From Phycisphaerae bacterium (GTDB lineage Bacteria; Planctomycetota; Phycisphaerae; UBA1845), in NCBI GenBank assembly GCA_029260235.1, contig JAJDDP010000106.1:1-47844 (forward strand): a stretch of 47,844 bases of DNA. Reading direction: 5' to 3'. Positions 10,001-16,474 of the stretch are shown piece after piece. Each line of letters starts with the position of its first letter. Position 1 is the stretch's first letter. The notes under the pieces were generated by a model that saw only the letters and a program-made list of their open reading frames with translations, was not told where the DNA came from and searched no databases. Position numbers and translations under genes: made by a program.

Positions 10001-10662
10001 CCATTCAAGGATCGGTTGAATTGCTAGCCGCTAGAACGCCCGCTCAGTTCGACGCTCAGGTCACCCTCAAAGATGTTTCGCTCCACGATCTAATCAACAG
10101 CACCAAGCCTTCTGGGGCAGCATCCTCAATCGCATCAGGCCGAGTCGATGCCCGACTCTTCTGGATGGGTGCCGTTGGAGATCCGACCCAAACCGAGGGC
10201 GGCGGACATGTTCAAGTGTACGAAGCCGAGCTGTTCGAGCTTCCAGCGTACCTAAAGATCGTAAGTCTGCTCGATTTGAAACCGCCCGAGAACCGCCCCG
10301 CCCAAGAGGGGGCAGCCCGTTTCACCTGGAACAGCAGCGAAGTCAAGTTCCGGCAAATCCGCTTGAGCGACTCGGCGGTTGCCCTGCGGGGAACGGGCAG
10401 ACTCCTGAGATCACCGCTGAGCATGAACCTCCGCTTGATCGCCACAAGCCCAAACAACTGGCTCAAGGTCCCCGTGTTGACAGATATGGTCGAAGAAGCC
10501 GCGGGACAATTAGTTGACATTCATGTGTCAGGATCCCCATGGAACCCCAGCGTGGACGTGGCACCGTTGCGTCGACTCACCGCCCCATTACGCTCACTGT
10601 TTGGCCCTAAGACTGTCGAGAGCGAACCACCGCCCCAGGCACCTGCCGGCGACGACAATTGA
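7030..10662 (+). CDS. AsmA-like (YhdP/TamB class) large envelope protein
   Basis: A 1,210-residue protein with one N-terminal transmembrane helix (LVLVTGLAGLLLASGLGVLYWYW), followed by a long repetitive beta-rich exported part. Repeats of the type 'I...RLSG.HG.G.I.LDGS..L' recur: for example EITRLSGPHGSGTITLDGS near 590 and QIERFEGLAGDGKVELTGS near 830. The C-terminal region (FRQIRLSDSAVALRGTGRL; MNLRLIATSP) matches the AsmA-type C-terminal domain. The family forms elongated grooves thought to carry phospholipid between inner and outer membranes, so a role in outer-membrane lipid supply is inferred. A GTG at 7015 in the same frame is an alternative start; I preferred the ATG, but neither has a good ribosome-binding site. 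The gene is convergent with the cysteine desulfurase gene. Confidence 0.72.
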   Translation: MPNTSKIMRRTSRLQRLVLVTGLAGLLLASGLGVLYWYWTQPSRVRKLVLDRLESIIDAKITIDEARFSLFGGIELDGVRIEEVLKDSDASLPNHAPDRPGRILFVCDNVRAAHQPLNLLTGRLVINEFIAVAPTLTVLRDAERGTFNLERLFKTAPKPMPRSINKLPRIVLTDARIRLGRRTAEGVRMVEDLSLDVEATPQPVGRAYEVAWRAQGYEPSTGSLMVNLDAGSFVSLAGGLPWVTMEGVFLIADAKVPDSSDWCRLLGITGQLRIRDYEIGSVPAKEGQAQATIELRDASMSLPLDDSDRTTPPAQRYLRFNDVQGTLELSTTGATAHVEGVLHGSHCRIDAALTRHASESLTMGEVGFDVHLSAKNWHLPRQDDPDHPGESRFVNRWKKIRNFYRDYDPHGLVDLDASISKRIGSSELVKLDQFKLTAIDCDASYRLFPYRVENLTGQVSFQPGGLRLENLKGDHGTGQVVVNGTLAEPRWYTAAQLDFTGTNISIDRALHDALAQRHQDVWDQLHLGGAADIKVSMRREQGSPDQTEPWHTLIDAQFSRLSARLEAFDYPLDGLTGDIRIDGPSIEITRLSGPHGSGTITLDGSASLNPGRAAELDLNVEAQHVALDQQLLSALPSSVARQIERFNAAGYFNLSGSFSLHPERVGLSYDLNFALDGAAFQLPELPVPIADVHGKLGITPSGITLETVTGRWRSTSVTIDGQIDRNKETAEYSIRVACSGLRLDEELRAYLPVELRSALEPFQVDGPLQVASEHVVVGSRLDRTATQQTIIKAKDVSFRYEGFPLPLTRVEAEIFVKGSRIQIERFEGLAGDGKVELTGSLTLDPQGVQAEFEIAAQDISLDDRLRNALPWRLRRTWNNMKPTGQIDLRLSSLSLCSSDSADAEWSFVGQADLRNVAMEAGAKLTDVYASMDGRGYLSSATKGLSFALSVEADQLDLDGRRITDFSGQLSRSGATGLLQLEDSSGMLYGGSIQGSVELLAARTPAQFDAQVTLKDVSLHDLINSTKPSGAASSIASGRVDARLFWMGAVGDPTQTEGGGHVQVYEAELFELPAYLKIVSLLDLKPPENRPAQEGAARFTWNSSEVKFRQIRLSDSAVALRGTGRLLRSPLSMNLRLIATSPNNWLKVPVLTDMVEEAAGQLVDIHVSGSPWNPSVDVAPLRRLTAPLRSLFGPKTVESEPPPQAPAGDDN

Positions 10663-10683
10663 GCAGGCAACTTCAGCCTGCTG
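10662..10683. terminator. possible bidirectional terminator hairpin between convergent genes
   Basis: A perfect 7-base-pair inverted repeat, AGCAGGC (10662-10668) and GCCTGCT (10676-10682), with a 7-base loop. It sits at the stops of the AsmA-like gene (+, last base 10662) and the cysteine desulfurase gene (-, stop at 10673-10675 inside the loop). There is no T tract on either side, so it is weak as an intrinsic terminator. The position between two converging stops is the main argument. Confidence 0.35.
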
Positions 10684-11824
10684 CCAGTGCCGACAGTCTA
10701 GCTAGTAACTGCGGCAACGCGCGGACGACGTAATCGATCTCATCTTTGGTATTGATGTGTGACAAGCTAAAGCGAACAGCGCCGTGGCTGATCCGCTGAT
10801 CGAGGCCCATAGCCTGCAAAACGGGCGATGGTTCCAGCGATCCGCTGCTGCACGCAGAACCGGCCGAGGCGCAGATACCGTTCTCACTCAACACGAGGAG
10901 GATCGCTTCTGCTTCCAGGCCGGGGAAGCTGATGTTGGCTGTGTTGTTGATCCGAGGGGCATCCTTGCCGATGACCCGCGCGCCTGGAAACGCCTCGGTC
11001 ACGCCTGCTTCAAGTCGATCTCGAAGGCCGGCGATGGCCTTGTCGCCGTCAGGCAACTCCTTGGCTGACTCGGCTGCGACTCCCATGCCAACAATGCCAG
11101 CCACATTTTCCGTGCCGCCCCGCAGATCGCGTTCCTGACGCCCCCCTACAATCAAAGGTCTCAACCGCGTTCGCCTCTTGACATAGAGCGCCCCTACTCC
11201 CTTTGGGCCATGAAACTTATGGCCTGATAGACTGAGGAGTTGGACTGGCAAATTGGCTACATCGATCGGTAATTTTCCGACGGCCTGCACGGCATCCAAG
11301 TGCAGCGGGATGCCGCGTGCCGCGGTGATCGACGCGATGCACTCAACATCAAGAATTACACCAGTTTCGTTATTCGCCCAGATCAGACTCACCATCGCCG
11401 TCTCGTCGGTGAGCTTCTCAGCCAAGGCGTCCATATCCAATTGGCCAGCTTGGTCAACGCCGATGACTTGCAAGTCATAACCCTCGCGGGCCAGTTGCTC
11501 GCCGATTCGGGTCACCGCACTGTGCTCCACACCCGAAGTGATCACCCGCCGCTTGGTCGGACGGGCAGCCAGGGCGCCACGGATAGCCAAGTTGATGCTC
11601 TCAGTCCCCCCTGCCGTGAATACGATCTCTTTGGCCGACGCTCCAATCGCGCCGGCGACTTGACCCCGGGCGACCTCGACCGCGTACCGCACTGCTTGGC
11701 CGAACTGGTGCGTGCTTGAAGGGTTGGCGAACTGATTCCCGAGAAACGGCAGCATAGCCTCAACAACCTCAGGCAGTGGCTGGGTGCTTGCATTGTTGTC
11801 CAGGTAAATCAGATCAGCAGACAT
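10673..11824 (-). CDS. cysteine desulfurase (NifS/IscS class)
   Basis: A 383-residue PLP-dependent enzyme that removes sulfur from cysteine and holds it as a persulfide for Fe-S clusters, thiolated tRNA or other acceptors. Seen in the sequence: the N-terminal LDNNAST motif (residues 8-14), the His in GVEHSAV (His101), the Asp of LDAVQ near 177, and the PLP-binding lysine in SGHKFHGPKG (Lys203). The active-site cysteine lies in the loop ICASAGSACSSGS (Cys325). The short SACSSG loop is the group I (NifS/IscS) form. I chose ATG 11824 rather than the upstream TTG at 11860 because MSADLIYLDNNAST is the usual start of the family. No scaffold gene (iscU/nifU) or regulator is adjacent, so the sulfur acceptor is open. 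A group I enzyme can also act on selenocysteine, which is of interest given the candidate selenoprotein 3 kb away, but that link is only inference. Confidence 0.92.
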   Translation of the reverse strand: MSADLIYLDNNASTQPLPEVVEAMLPFLGNQFANPSSTHQFGQAVRYAVEVARGQVAGAIGASAKEIVFTAGGTESINLAIRGALAARPTKRRVITSGVEHSAVTRIGEQLAREGYDLQVIGVDQAGQLDMDALAEKLTDETAMVSLIWANNETGVILDVECIASITAARGIPLHLDAVQAVGKLPIDVANLPVQLLSLSGHKFHGPKGVGALYVKRRTRLRPLIVGGRQERDLRGGTENVAGIVGMGVAAESAKELPDGDKAIAGLRDRLEAGVTEAFPGARVIGKDAPRINNTANISFPGLEAEAILLVLSENGICASAGSACSSGSLEPSPVLQAMGLDQRISHGAVRFSLSHINTKDEIDYVVRALPQLLARLSALAAG

Positions 11825-11988
11825 ACGCCAGATTCTAAGGACGACGCGCTGCGGATTCAATGGAGTTGGGGAATGCCCGAGCCGACCAACAAGATCTGAC
11901 TACCGCCCTGTATCGGGTTGGCCGCTGGTGCCGTAGTATCCAGGGTGACGATTACGCTGGGTAAGACTGGATATTGAGGAACAATGGA

Positions 11989-12726
11989 ATGAAACTCAAA
12001 TCGACTCAAGGAATGTATGGCCTTCTGAGCGCCGGAGTGCTGCTGGCCCTGATGAGCAACAGCGGCTGCACTAGTTACCAACGGCGAACCGCTGGCTATT
12101 CCGTCGAAGGGCGCCCCATCGAATACGAAGTGCTGGGGCATGGAAACGACGTAGCCTTCATCCTGGCTACGATCCATGGGAATGAGGCGGCTGGAACGCC
12201 TCTGGTTGAGGAGCTTTCCGATCACCTAAGATGGCATCCGAACCTGACGAAGAATCGGACCGTTGTGCTTCTTGCCGTAGCTAATCCCGATGGATTCGCC
12301 CAATCCAAACGGTATAACGTAAACGGCATCGATTTGAATAGGAATTTCCCCGCGGATAATTTTTCACAGACTGATCGACATGGCGCTGAGCCACTCTCTG
12401 AACCGGAAAGCCGGGCCATCAAGCAGATTCTCGACGAATATCAGCCCAGCAGGGTAGTTTCCATCCATCAACCGGTGGCATGCATCGACTATGACGGGCC
12501 GGCTGCACAACTCGCCGAGGACATGGCTAAGTGGAGTGACCTGCCCGTCAAGCGCATCGGTAGTTTGCCCGGTTCGCTCGGCTCTTATGCCGGCATCACC
12601 TTGGGCGTGCCGATCATCACCCTTGAGCTACCCAAGGACGCCAGCGACCTACGCCGGGCAGAGATTTGGCGAACTTATGGCGAAATGCTCGTTGCTGCGA
12701 TCCAGTTTGTTGGGCCAGCCGAATAG
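11989..12726 (+). CDS. M14-family zinc peptidase, MpaA-like (murein peptide amidase or related)
   Basis: A 245-residue protein with an N-terminal signal (LLSAGVLLALMSNSGC). Cys27 may be a lipidation site, but the lipobox is weak. The zinc site of M14 carboxypeptidases is complete: His63 and Glu66 in IHGNE, and His160 in VSIHQP. The catalytic Glu is probably Glu213 in TLELP. The GIDLNRNFPADNF segment carries the substrate-binding Asn-Arg pair. The order and short length fit MpaA, which cuts the gamma-D-glutamyl-diaminopimelate bond of murein tripeptide, so cell-wall peptide recycling is a reasonable guess; a different amide substrate is possible. ATG 11989 has TGAGGAA eight bases upstream and is preferred over the TTG at 11974. 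The gene diverges from the cysteine desulfurase gene. Confidence 0.75.
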   Translation: MKLKSTQGMYGLLSAGVLLALMSNSGCTSYQRRTAGYSVEGRPIEYEVLGHGNDVAFILATIHGNEAAGTPLVEELSDHLRWHPNLTKNRTVVLLAVANPDGFAQSKRYNVNGIDLNRNFPADNFSQTDRHGAEPLSEPESRAIKQILDEYQPSRVVSIHQPVACIDYDGPAAQLAEDMAKWSDLPVKRIGSLPGSLGSYAGITLGVPIITLELPKDASDLRRAEIWRTYGEMLVAAIQFVGPAE

Positions 12727-12746
12727 ACCAGACTTCTCAGCGCAAG

Positions 12747-12789
12747 AAAAAACAGCGAGGCTGCCTTCGTCCTGGAGGCGACCTCACTG
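12747..12789 (-). terminator. rho-independent terminator of the zinc-ribbon gene
   Basis: On the minus strand a 13-position stem (arms 12777-12789 and 12753-12765, two G-U pairs and one mismatch) closes an 11-base loop and is followed directly by six T residues (12752-12747). It lies 27 bases after the stop of the zinc-ribbon gene. It is the clearest intrinsic terminator in the window. It could also insulate against read-through from the converging M14 peptidase gene. Confidence 0.8.
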
Positions 12790-12815
12790 TGCAACAACTT
12801 ACTTGGTTGGCCGCT

Positions 12816-13142
12816 TCAATCCCGTTGAGCGCGGTAGCAATCTCGGCAATACACGGGCCGACCTTGCGAGGGCTTGAAGGGCACGGTGGTCGTCGCACCG
12901 CAGGATGCACAGACGGCCTCATGCGATTCTCGGGCTCCTCTCCCGCCGAATCCGCCCCGGCCTCCGCCTCCGCCTCCTCCTCCGCCGCCTCCGCCTTCAG
13001 TCTTGCGCTTTTCACGACATGGGCGGCAGCGTTTGGGATCGTTGGTAAATCCCCGCTCTGCGTATCGAGCTTGGTCGTCCGCCGAATGGGAAAAATCTTC
13101 GCCGCAATCGCTACACTTGATGTTCTTGTCCTCAAACGCCAT
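12816..13142 (-). CDS. two-zinc-ribbon protein with glycine/arginine-rich linker (CxxC-x17-CxxC type)
   Basis: A soluble protein of 108 residues. An N-terminal zinc ribbon has CSDC (Cys10, Cys13) and CRPC (Cys39, Cys42). A linker of mainly glycine with RGG turns spans about 49-70. The C-terminal ribbon has CASC and CRDC separated by exactly 17 residues, which fits the CxxC-x17-CxxC family. Zinc ribbons joined by an RGG-like linker suggest nucleic-acid binding, but that is inference and no function is established. The start has a good GGAGG nine bases upstream. The gene is alone on its strand, convergent with the M14 peptidase gene, and ends at a strong terminator. Related small proteins occur widely in Planctomycetota and candidate phyla. 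Confidence 0.85.
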   Translation of the reverse strand: MAFEDKNIKCSDCGEDFSHSADDQARYAERGFTNDPKRCRPCREKRKTEGGGGGGGGGGGGRGGFGGRGARESHEAVCASCGATTTVPFKPSQGRPVYCRDCYRAQRD

Positions 13143-13650
13143 GGGTTGATTCCTCCGAATCTGGGAAAGCCGCTGGTGGATAGGCTTCTGGAAATATTTG
13201 GTAAGTGATGGACTCCGAATTGGGAACTGCCCGATGGTTGACGGGCACGGGAAGCGGAATACCTCTGCCTAGGCTGAGAGCGCGACATGCTCTCCTCTAA
13301 GAACCCTGCTCATGTCAAACTTCCCACTTGGCAATGAGCACCCTAACTTGCTACACGCCCATCGAGTATGCCCTGAGTTGCCGCCCAGGTCAACAAGCGG
13401 CCAGATTACCGCTGTGCCGCCTGGGTGAAAATGGGACAGCTGATTATCGAGCAGCGCAAGAATGCCGGTCCCCGGCTCGCGAATCGACGATTCCATACCC
13501 TCCAGGCCCATCGCCGCGTAAATCTCGATCCGTCTGCACCCTCGACCGCACCACCCAGCCCCAGAGAGAATGATCCCTTTTTTGGCCATGGGCGTGCGGT
13601 GAAACGGCGAAACGAGGAATAATAGAGGGGCCCGGCCTGTTGTGCTGGAT
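13143..13650. other. intergenic stretch without a supported gene
   Basis: About 500 bases between two divergently transcribed genes, so promoters for both must lie here; I cannot place either with confidence. A minus-strand frame from ATG 13590 to 13269 encodes about 106 residues and opens with KKGIILSGAG, which recalls the start of glucose-1-phosphate thymidylyltransferases. The similarity stops at once and no other family feature follows. Confidence 0.4.
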
Positions 13651-14757
13651 ATGACAATGATCCTCATCCTGAGCGTGATCCTGCTCGCATACGCCAATGG
13701 TGCGAACGACAACTTCAAAGCGGTGGCTACGATCTACGGTTCTTCAACGCTGAGCTACCGGCAATCGCTGCTGGTTGCGACCATCGCCCAGCTCTTGGGG
13801 TCGGTTACCTCGGTAGTCCTGGCTGGGGCGTTGCTTCACGCCTTCGGTGGCAAAGGCCTTGTTCTTGCAGAGGTAGTAGCCAATCCCTTGTTCCTCATCG
13901 CAGTCAGCGCAGGTGCAGCCGCTACTGTTCTGCTGGCTTCCAAGTTTGGCTTCCCGGTCTCTACGACGCATGCGATCATCGGCAGCCTGACCGGCGCGGG
14001 GTTAGCCTTGGCATCGACAGAGTTCGTTTGGTCTGGATTGGGGCCTAAGTTCATCGCCCCGCTGCTGCTTACTCCGTTGATGGCCACGGTGGCAGCAGCG
14101 TTGCTCTATCCGCCGCTGAGCCGAATTCGCAAGAAGATGGGCGTTGGATCCTCGACCTGCCTCTGCGTAGGCACACAAATCGAACCCGTTGGGGTGATGG
14201 CTGATGGTGTCCTGGTCACCAAAGAAAGCGGTGTGCGCCTCAGCGTAGCCGAAGCAGCCCAGTGTCGAACACAATACAGCGGTGCGATCGCAGGAGTAAC
14301 TGCCCAGCAGCTAGCCGACTGGCTCCACATTCTGTCGGCCTCGTCTCTTGGATTTGCTCGTGGGATGAACGACACCCCCAAGGTCATGGCTTTGCTCGTT
14401 GCCGCAGCCTGGAGCGGTTTTCAGCCGCGCATCGCACTCTCATTCGTCGCGGCTGCGATGGCTTTGGGCGGCGTATTACACTCAGCCCAAATCGCCAGGA
14501 CGATGGGCAAACGGATCACAATCATGAACAGCGGACAGGGCTTGCTCGGCAATCTGGTGGCGAGTTGCCTGGTCATCGGCGCATCCTTGCTTGGATCTCC
14601 GGTATCGACCACCCATGTTTCGACAGGAGCAATCTTCGGGATAGGCCTCTGGACCCGGAGCGCGAATCGGCGCGTTGTCATCCAAATACTCTTGGCTTGG
14701 TTGATCACACTTCCAGTCGGAGCCGCGATCGCCTACAGCATCGCCATGACGGGCTGA
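13651..14757 (+). CDS. pit: inorganic phosphate transporter, PiT family
   Basis: A polytopic membrane protein of 368 residues. The two PiT signature repeats are visible: ANGANDNFKAVATIYGS in the first helix region with FPVSTTHAIIGSL near 105-120, and FARGMNDTPKVMALL in the second half with GSPVSTTHVSTGAIFGIG near 315. This inverted-repeat arrangement is typical of PiT proteins, which take up phosphate (often as metal-phosphate) with H+ or Na+. A soluble loop of about 75 residues, including the short CLCVG stretch, separates the halves. Start choice is uncertain: GTG 13642 and ATG 13657 are in frame nearby. No phoU-like (DUF47) gene is adjacent, unlike many PiT loci. A hairpin lies 20 bases after the stop. 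Confidence 0.92.
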   Translation: MTMILILSVILLAYANGANDNFKAVATIYGSSTLSYRQSLLVATIAQLLGSVTSVVLAGALLHAFGGKGLVLAEVVANPLFLIAVSAGAAATVLLASKFGFPVSTTHAIIGSLTGAGLALASTEFVWSGLGPKFIAPLLLTPLMATVAAALLYPPLSRIRKKMGVGSSTCLCVGTQIEPVGVMADGVLVTKESGVRLSVAEAAQCRTQYSGAIAGVTAQQLADWLHILSASSLGFARGMNDTPKVMALLVAAAWSGFQPRIALSFVAAAMALGGVLHSAQIARTMGKRITIMNSGQGLLGNLVASCLVIGASLLGSPVSTTHVSTGAIFGIGLWTRSANRRVVIQILLAWLITLPVGAAIAYSIAMTG

Positions 14758-14777
14758 GCTTGCATCATCCAGTAAGA

Positions 14778-14794
14778 AAACCCTTGCAGGGTTT
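14778..14794 (+). terminator. hairpin after the phosphate transporter gene
   Basis: A perfect 7-base-pair stem, AAACCCT (14778-14784) and AGGGTTT (14788-14794), with a 3-base loop, 20 bases after the stop at 14757. The right arm ends in TTT-CT, only a short pyrimidine tail. It is probably a terminator separating the transporter from the redox protein gene downstream. Confidence 0.45.
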
Positions 14795-14844
14795 CTATCA
14801 CGCCTGGTAGTGTAAAGACTTGATCGGCCTCGGCGAATAACTCA

Positions 14845-14864
14845 CCGGGACTAGAGTAGCCCGG
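14845..14864 (+). promoter_or_regulatory. GC-rich hairpin in the leader of the TGA-containing redox gene
   Basis: CCGGG-A-CTA (14845-14853) pairs with TAG-CCCGG (14857-14864): eight pairs, one bulged A and a 3-base loop. It ends 40 bases before the ATG at 14905. It has no T tract. It may be part of the 5' leader or the end of the upstream transcript; function unknown. Confidence 0.3.
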
Positions 14865-14904
14865 GGCAACTCGTTTGGGCGGATCATGAATTGGAGCAAA
14901 TTCC

Positions 14905-16044
14905 ATGCAGTACTCTATACCTGTACGGTTTTTCATCTGTACACCGATGATCCTGGCGAATTGGAGTCTCGCAGCGACCCAGCCCGCCGCCGCTACGCGA
15001 ACGATCACACTCTTCGAGAGAATGTCTGGGCAGATCATCAGGACCCAAGCCCTCTTGGATGGTGGCGAAGTGTTCCTGCCGATGGATGTCTGGGTGGATC
15101 AACTGGGGCTGACTCGCAAAGCCCTAGCGGGAGACAGAGTCGGTATTTGCAGGGAAGATCTCTGCATTCCCTTCTCGGTGGGAGACGTCGCGACCTCTAT
15201 ACGTCGTGTCGGCCAGCGAGAGCTAGTCCCAGTCACCTACTTGGCAAAGGCGCTCGGCGGCATCGCCGTTTGGAACGCCAAGGAGGATGAGCTATTGCTC
15301 GATCTGACTCATGGGCCATCCGCTGAGGCAGCCATGGACGATTCAATCCTTGATCTATCCCTGCCTGATTTGAGCGGCAAGCAGGTTGCATTGACCGCAT
15401 TTCGCGGCAAGAAGATTCTCCTCTTCGCCTGGGCATCCTGGTGAGCCTGCCGAGCACAGTTGCCCGGGTGGCAGCAATTCTATGAAGAACACCGGCACCA
15501 GAATTTTGAGCTGGTCTCGATAGCAGTTGATGTGCAAGGCGCTATGAAAGCCAAGCCCTGGCTGTCCAAGGCAGAGGCTACCTACACTTCGCTGCTGGAT
15601 CGGGACACGAAACTGGCGACCCACTTCGGTGTCAAGTACATTCCGTTCTACGTCCTCCTCGATGAACGCGGCAAGGTTGTTCAGCCTCCCCGGCTTGCAG
15701 AGGTTGGCGACAAGTCTCAGCGCGACTCCATTGCCACTTGGCTCGAACATGGCGGGGTTGCGCTCCCCACTCAAAGAGAAGCAGCCACCACTGACTCGTC
15801 CAAGGCAGAAATAGAGCTGCGTTGCGCCTTGGCTGCTCTCTACTTGCAGAACCAAGAGATTGACCAAGCTGTTATCCAATTGAAACGCGCATTGCGGCGA
15901 GACCCGGACAATTGGCTTGTTCGCAAGCAAATCTGGGCCATCGAGCATCCCGAGAAATTCTACGAAGGCAATGTTGATTTCGGATGGCAGAGGGACCAGC
16001 TAAGAGCAGATCGCACCACCGAAGAGGCCGAGACTAACCGGTAG
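14905..16044 (+). CDS. exported thioredoxin-fold protein with in-frame TGA at the catalytic position: candidate selenoprotein
   Basis: Read through one TGA (15442-15444) this is a single 379-residue protein. Domains: signal peptide (about 1-24); a domain resembling the copper-amine-oxidase N-terminal 'stalk' fold, ending LVPVTYLAKALGGIAVWNAK (about 45-135); a redoxin/thioredoxin domain from about 145 (SLPDLSGKQVALTAFRGKK); and a TPR-like C-terminal part ending IWAIEHPEKFYEG. The active site reads WASW-[TGA]-ACR, so the TGA (codon 180) stands where redoxins have the nucleophilic Cys, with a Cys two positions later. Both sides are in the same frame (555 bases from ATG 14905 to 15460). The part after the TGA has no good start (TTG 15460, no ribosome-binding site), whereas the ATG at 14905 has GGAG eight bases upstream. 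A pseudogene with a single nonsense change is the alternative. Substrate unknown; probably periplasmic thiol or peroxide chemistry. Confidence 0.78.
15447..15474 (+). promoter_or_regulatory. candidate bacterial SECIS-like hairpin just after the in-frame TGA
   Basis: Directly 3' of the TGA the RNA can form an outer stem CTGCCG/TGGCAG (15447-15452 with 15469-15474, including one G-U pair), a 1x5 internal loop, and an inner stem GCA/TGC (15454-15456 with 15461-15463) closing the tetraloop CAGT. This size and position, inside the coding sequence within about 30 bases of the TGA, fit bacterial SECIS elements, and the loop contains a G. The TGA-to-loop distance (12 bases) is shorter than in the E. 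coli fdhF element. The fold was made by eye and is weak in the middle. Confidence 0.35.
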
Positions 16045-16052
16045 CGGCCAAC

Positions 16053-16472
16053 CTAGACAGGCGGAAAGAGAAGCGCAGCCAGCGCAGCGATGTTCTCGTG
16101 ATCGACCTCGCGGACGCGGCGGTGGCTTTGTATCCACCTCTCGGCGTGGGATTCAAAAACGGAGCGGCCCAATAGAAGCACCGTTGGGTTTTCCAGCCGC
16201 AAGTCGGCGGCCAGCCTGCGCAACATGTCCCGTTGACGCAGCGGCAAATCCAATTGGGACTGCAACCGACGAAACAGCTTACCAGGCTCACGCAAATCTT
16301 GACGACGGCGTCTCTTGTCCAGCTTGTAGAGCATCACCGTCAAGGCCGCTACCGCCAGCATGCCAAGCATGACGGAGAGCAGTTCCCAACCCGTCCCTTC
16401 GCGGGATAGGTAGCGAGAGACAGACTGCAATCGATCTAGCTGGCTGGCCTGCATGATGATCGGCTGGTTCAT
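16053..16472 (-). CDS. small single-pass membrane protein, unrecognised
   Basis: A 139-residue protein. One transmembrane helix around residues 29-47 (WELLSVMLGMLAVAALTVML) is followed by a strongly basic stretch (KLDKRRRRQDLR) and a soluble helical domain of about 85 residues (RDMLRRLAADLRLENPTVLLLG; ESHAERWIQ). The charge pattern puts the C-terminal domain in the cytoplasm. It starts 2 bases after the stop of the HEAT-repeat gene, so the two are translationally linked; an alternative TTG start at 16478 would overlap that stop. GGAG lies nine bases before the ATG. I do not recognise the family. A membrane anchor working with the HEAT protein is the most that context suggests. It converges with the redox gene, 8 bases apart. 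Confidence 0.65.
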   Translation of the reverse strand: MNQPIIMQASQLDRLQSVSRYLSREGTGWELLSVMLGMLAVAALTVMLYKLDKRRRRQDLREPGKLFRRLQSQLDLPLRQRDMLRRLAADLRLENPTVLLLGRSVFESHAERWIQSHRRVREVDHENIAALAALLFPPV

Positions 16473-16474
16473 AT

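Noticed and set aside
13269..13590. Minus-strand frame beginning with KKGIILSGAG, like the start of glucose-1-phosphate thymidylyltransferase
   Set aside because: The likeness covers about ten residues and nothing after it fits in any frame (no GTRL or later motifs). Probably chance.
15445..16044. Reading the part after the TGA as a separate gene from TTG 15460
   Set aside because: No ribosome-binding site, and the start would remove the active-site cysteine region; the frame is continuous with the upstream part.
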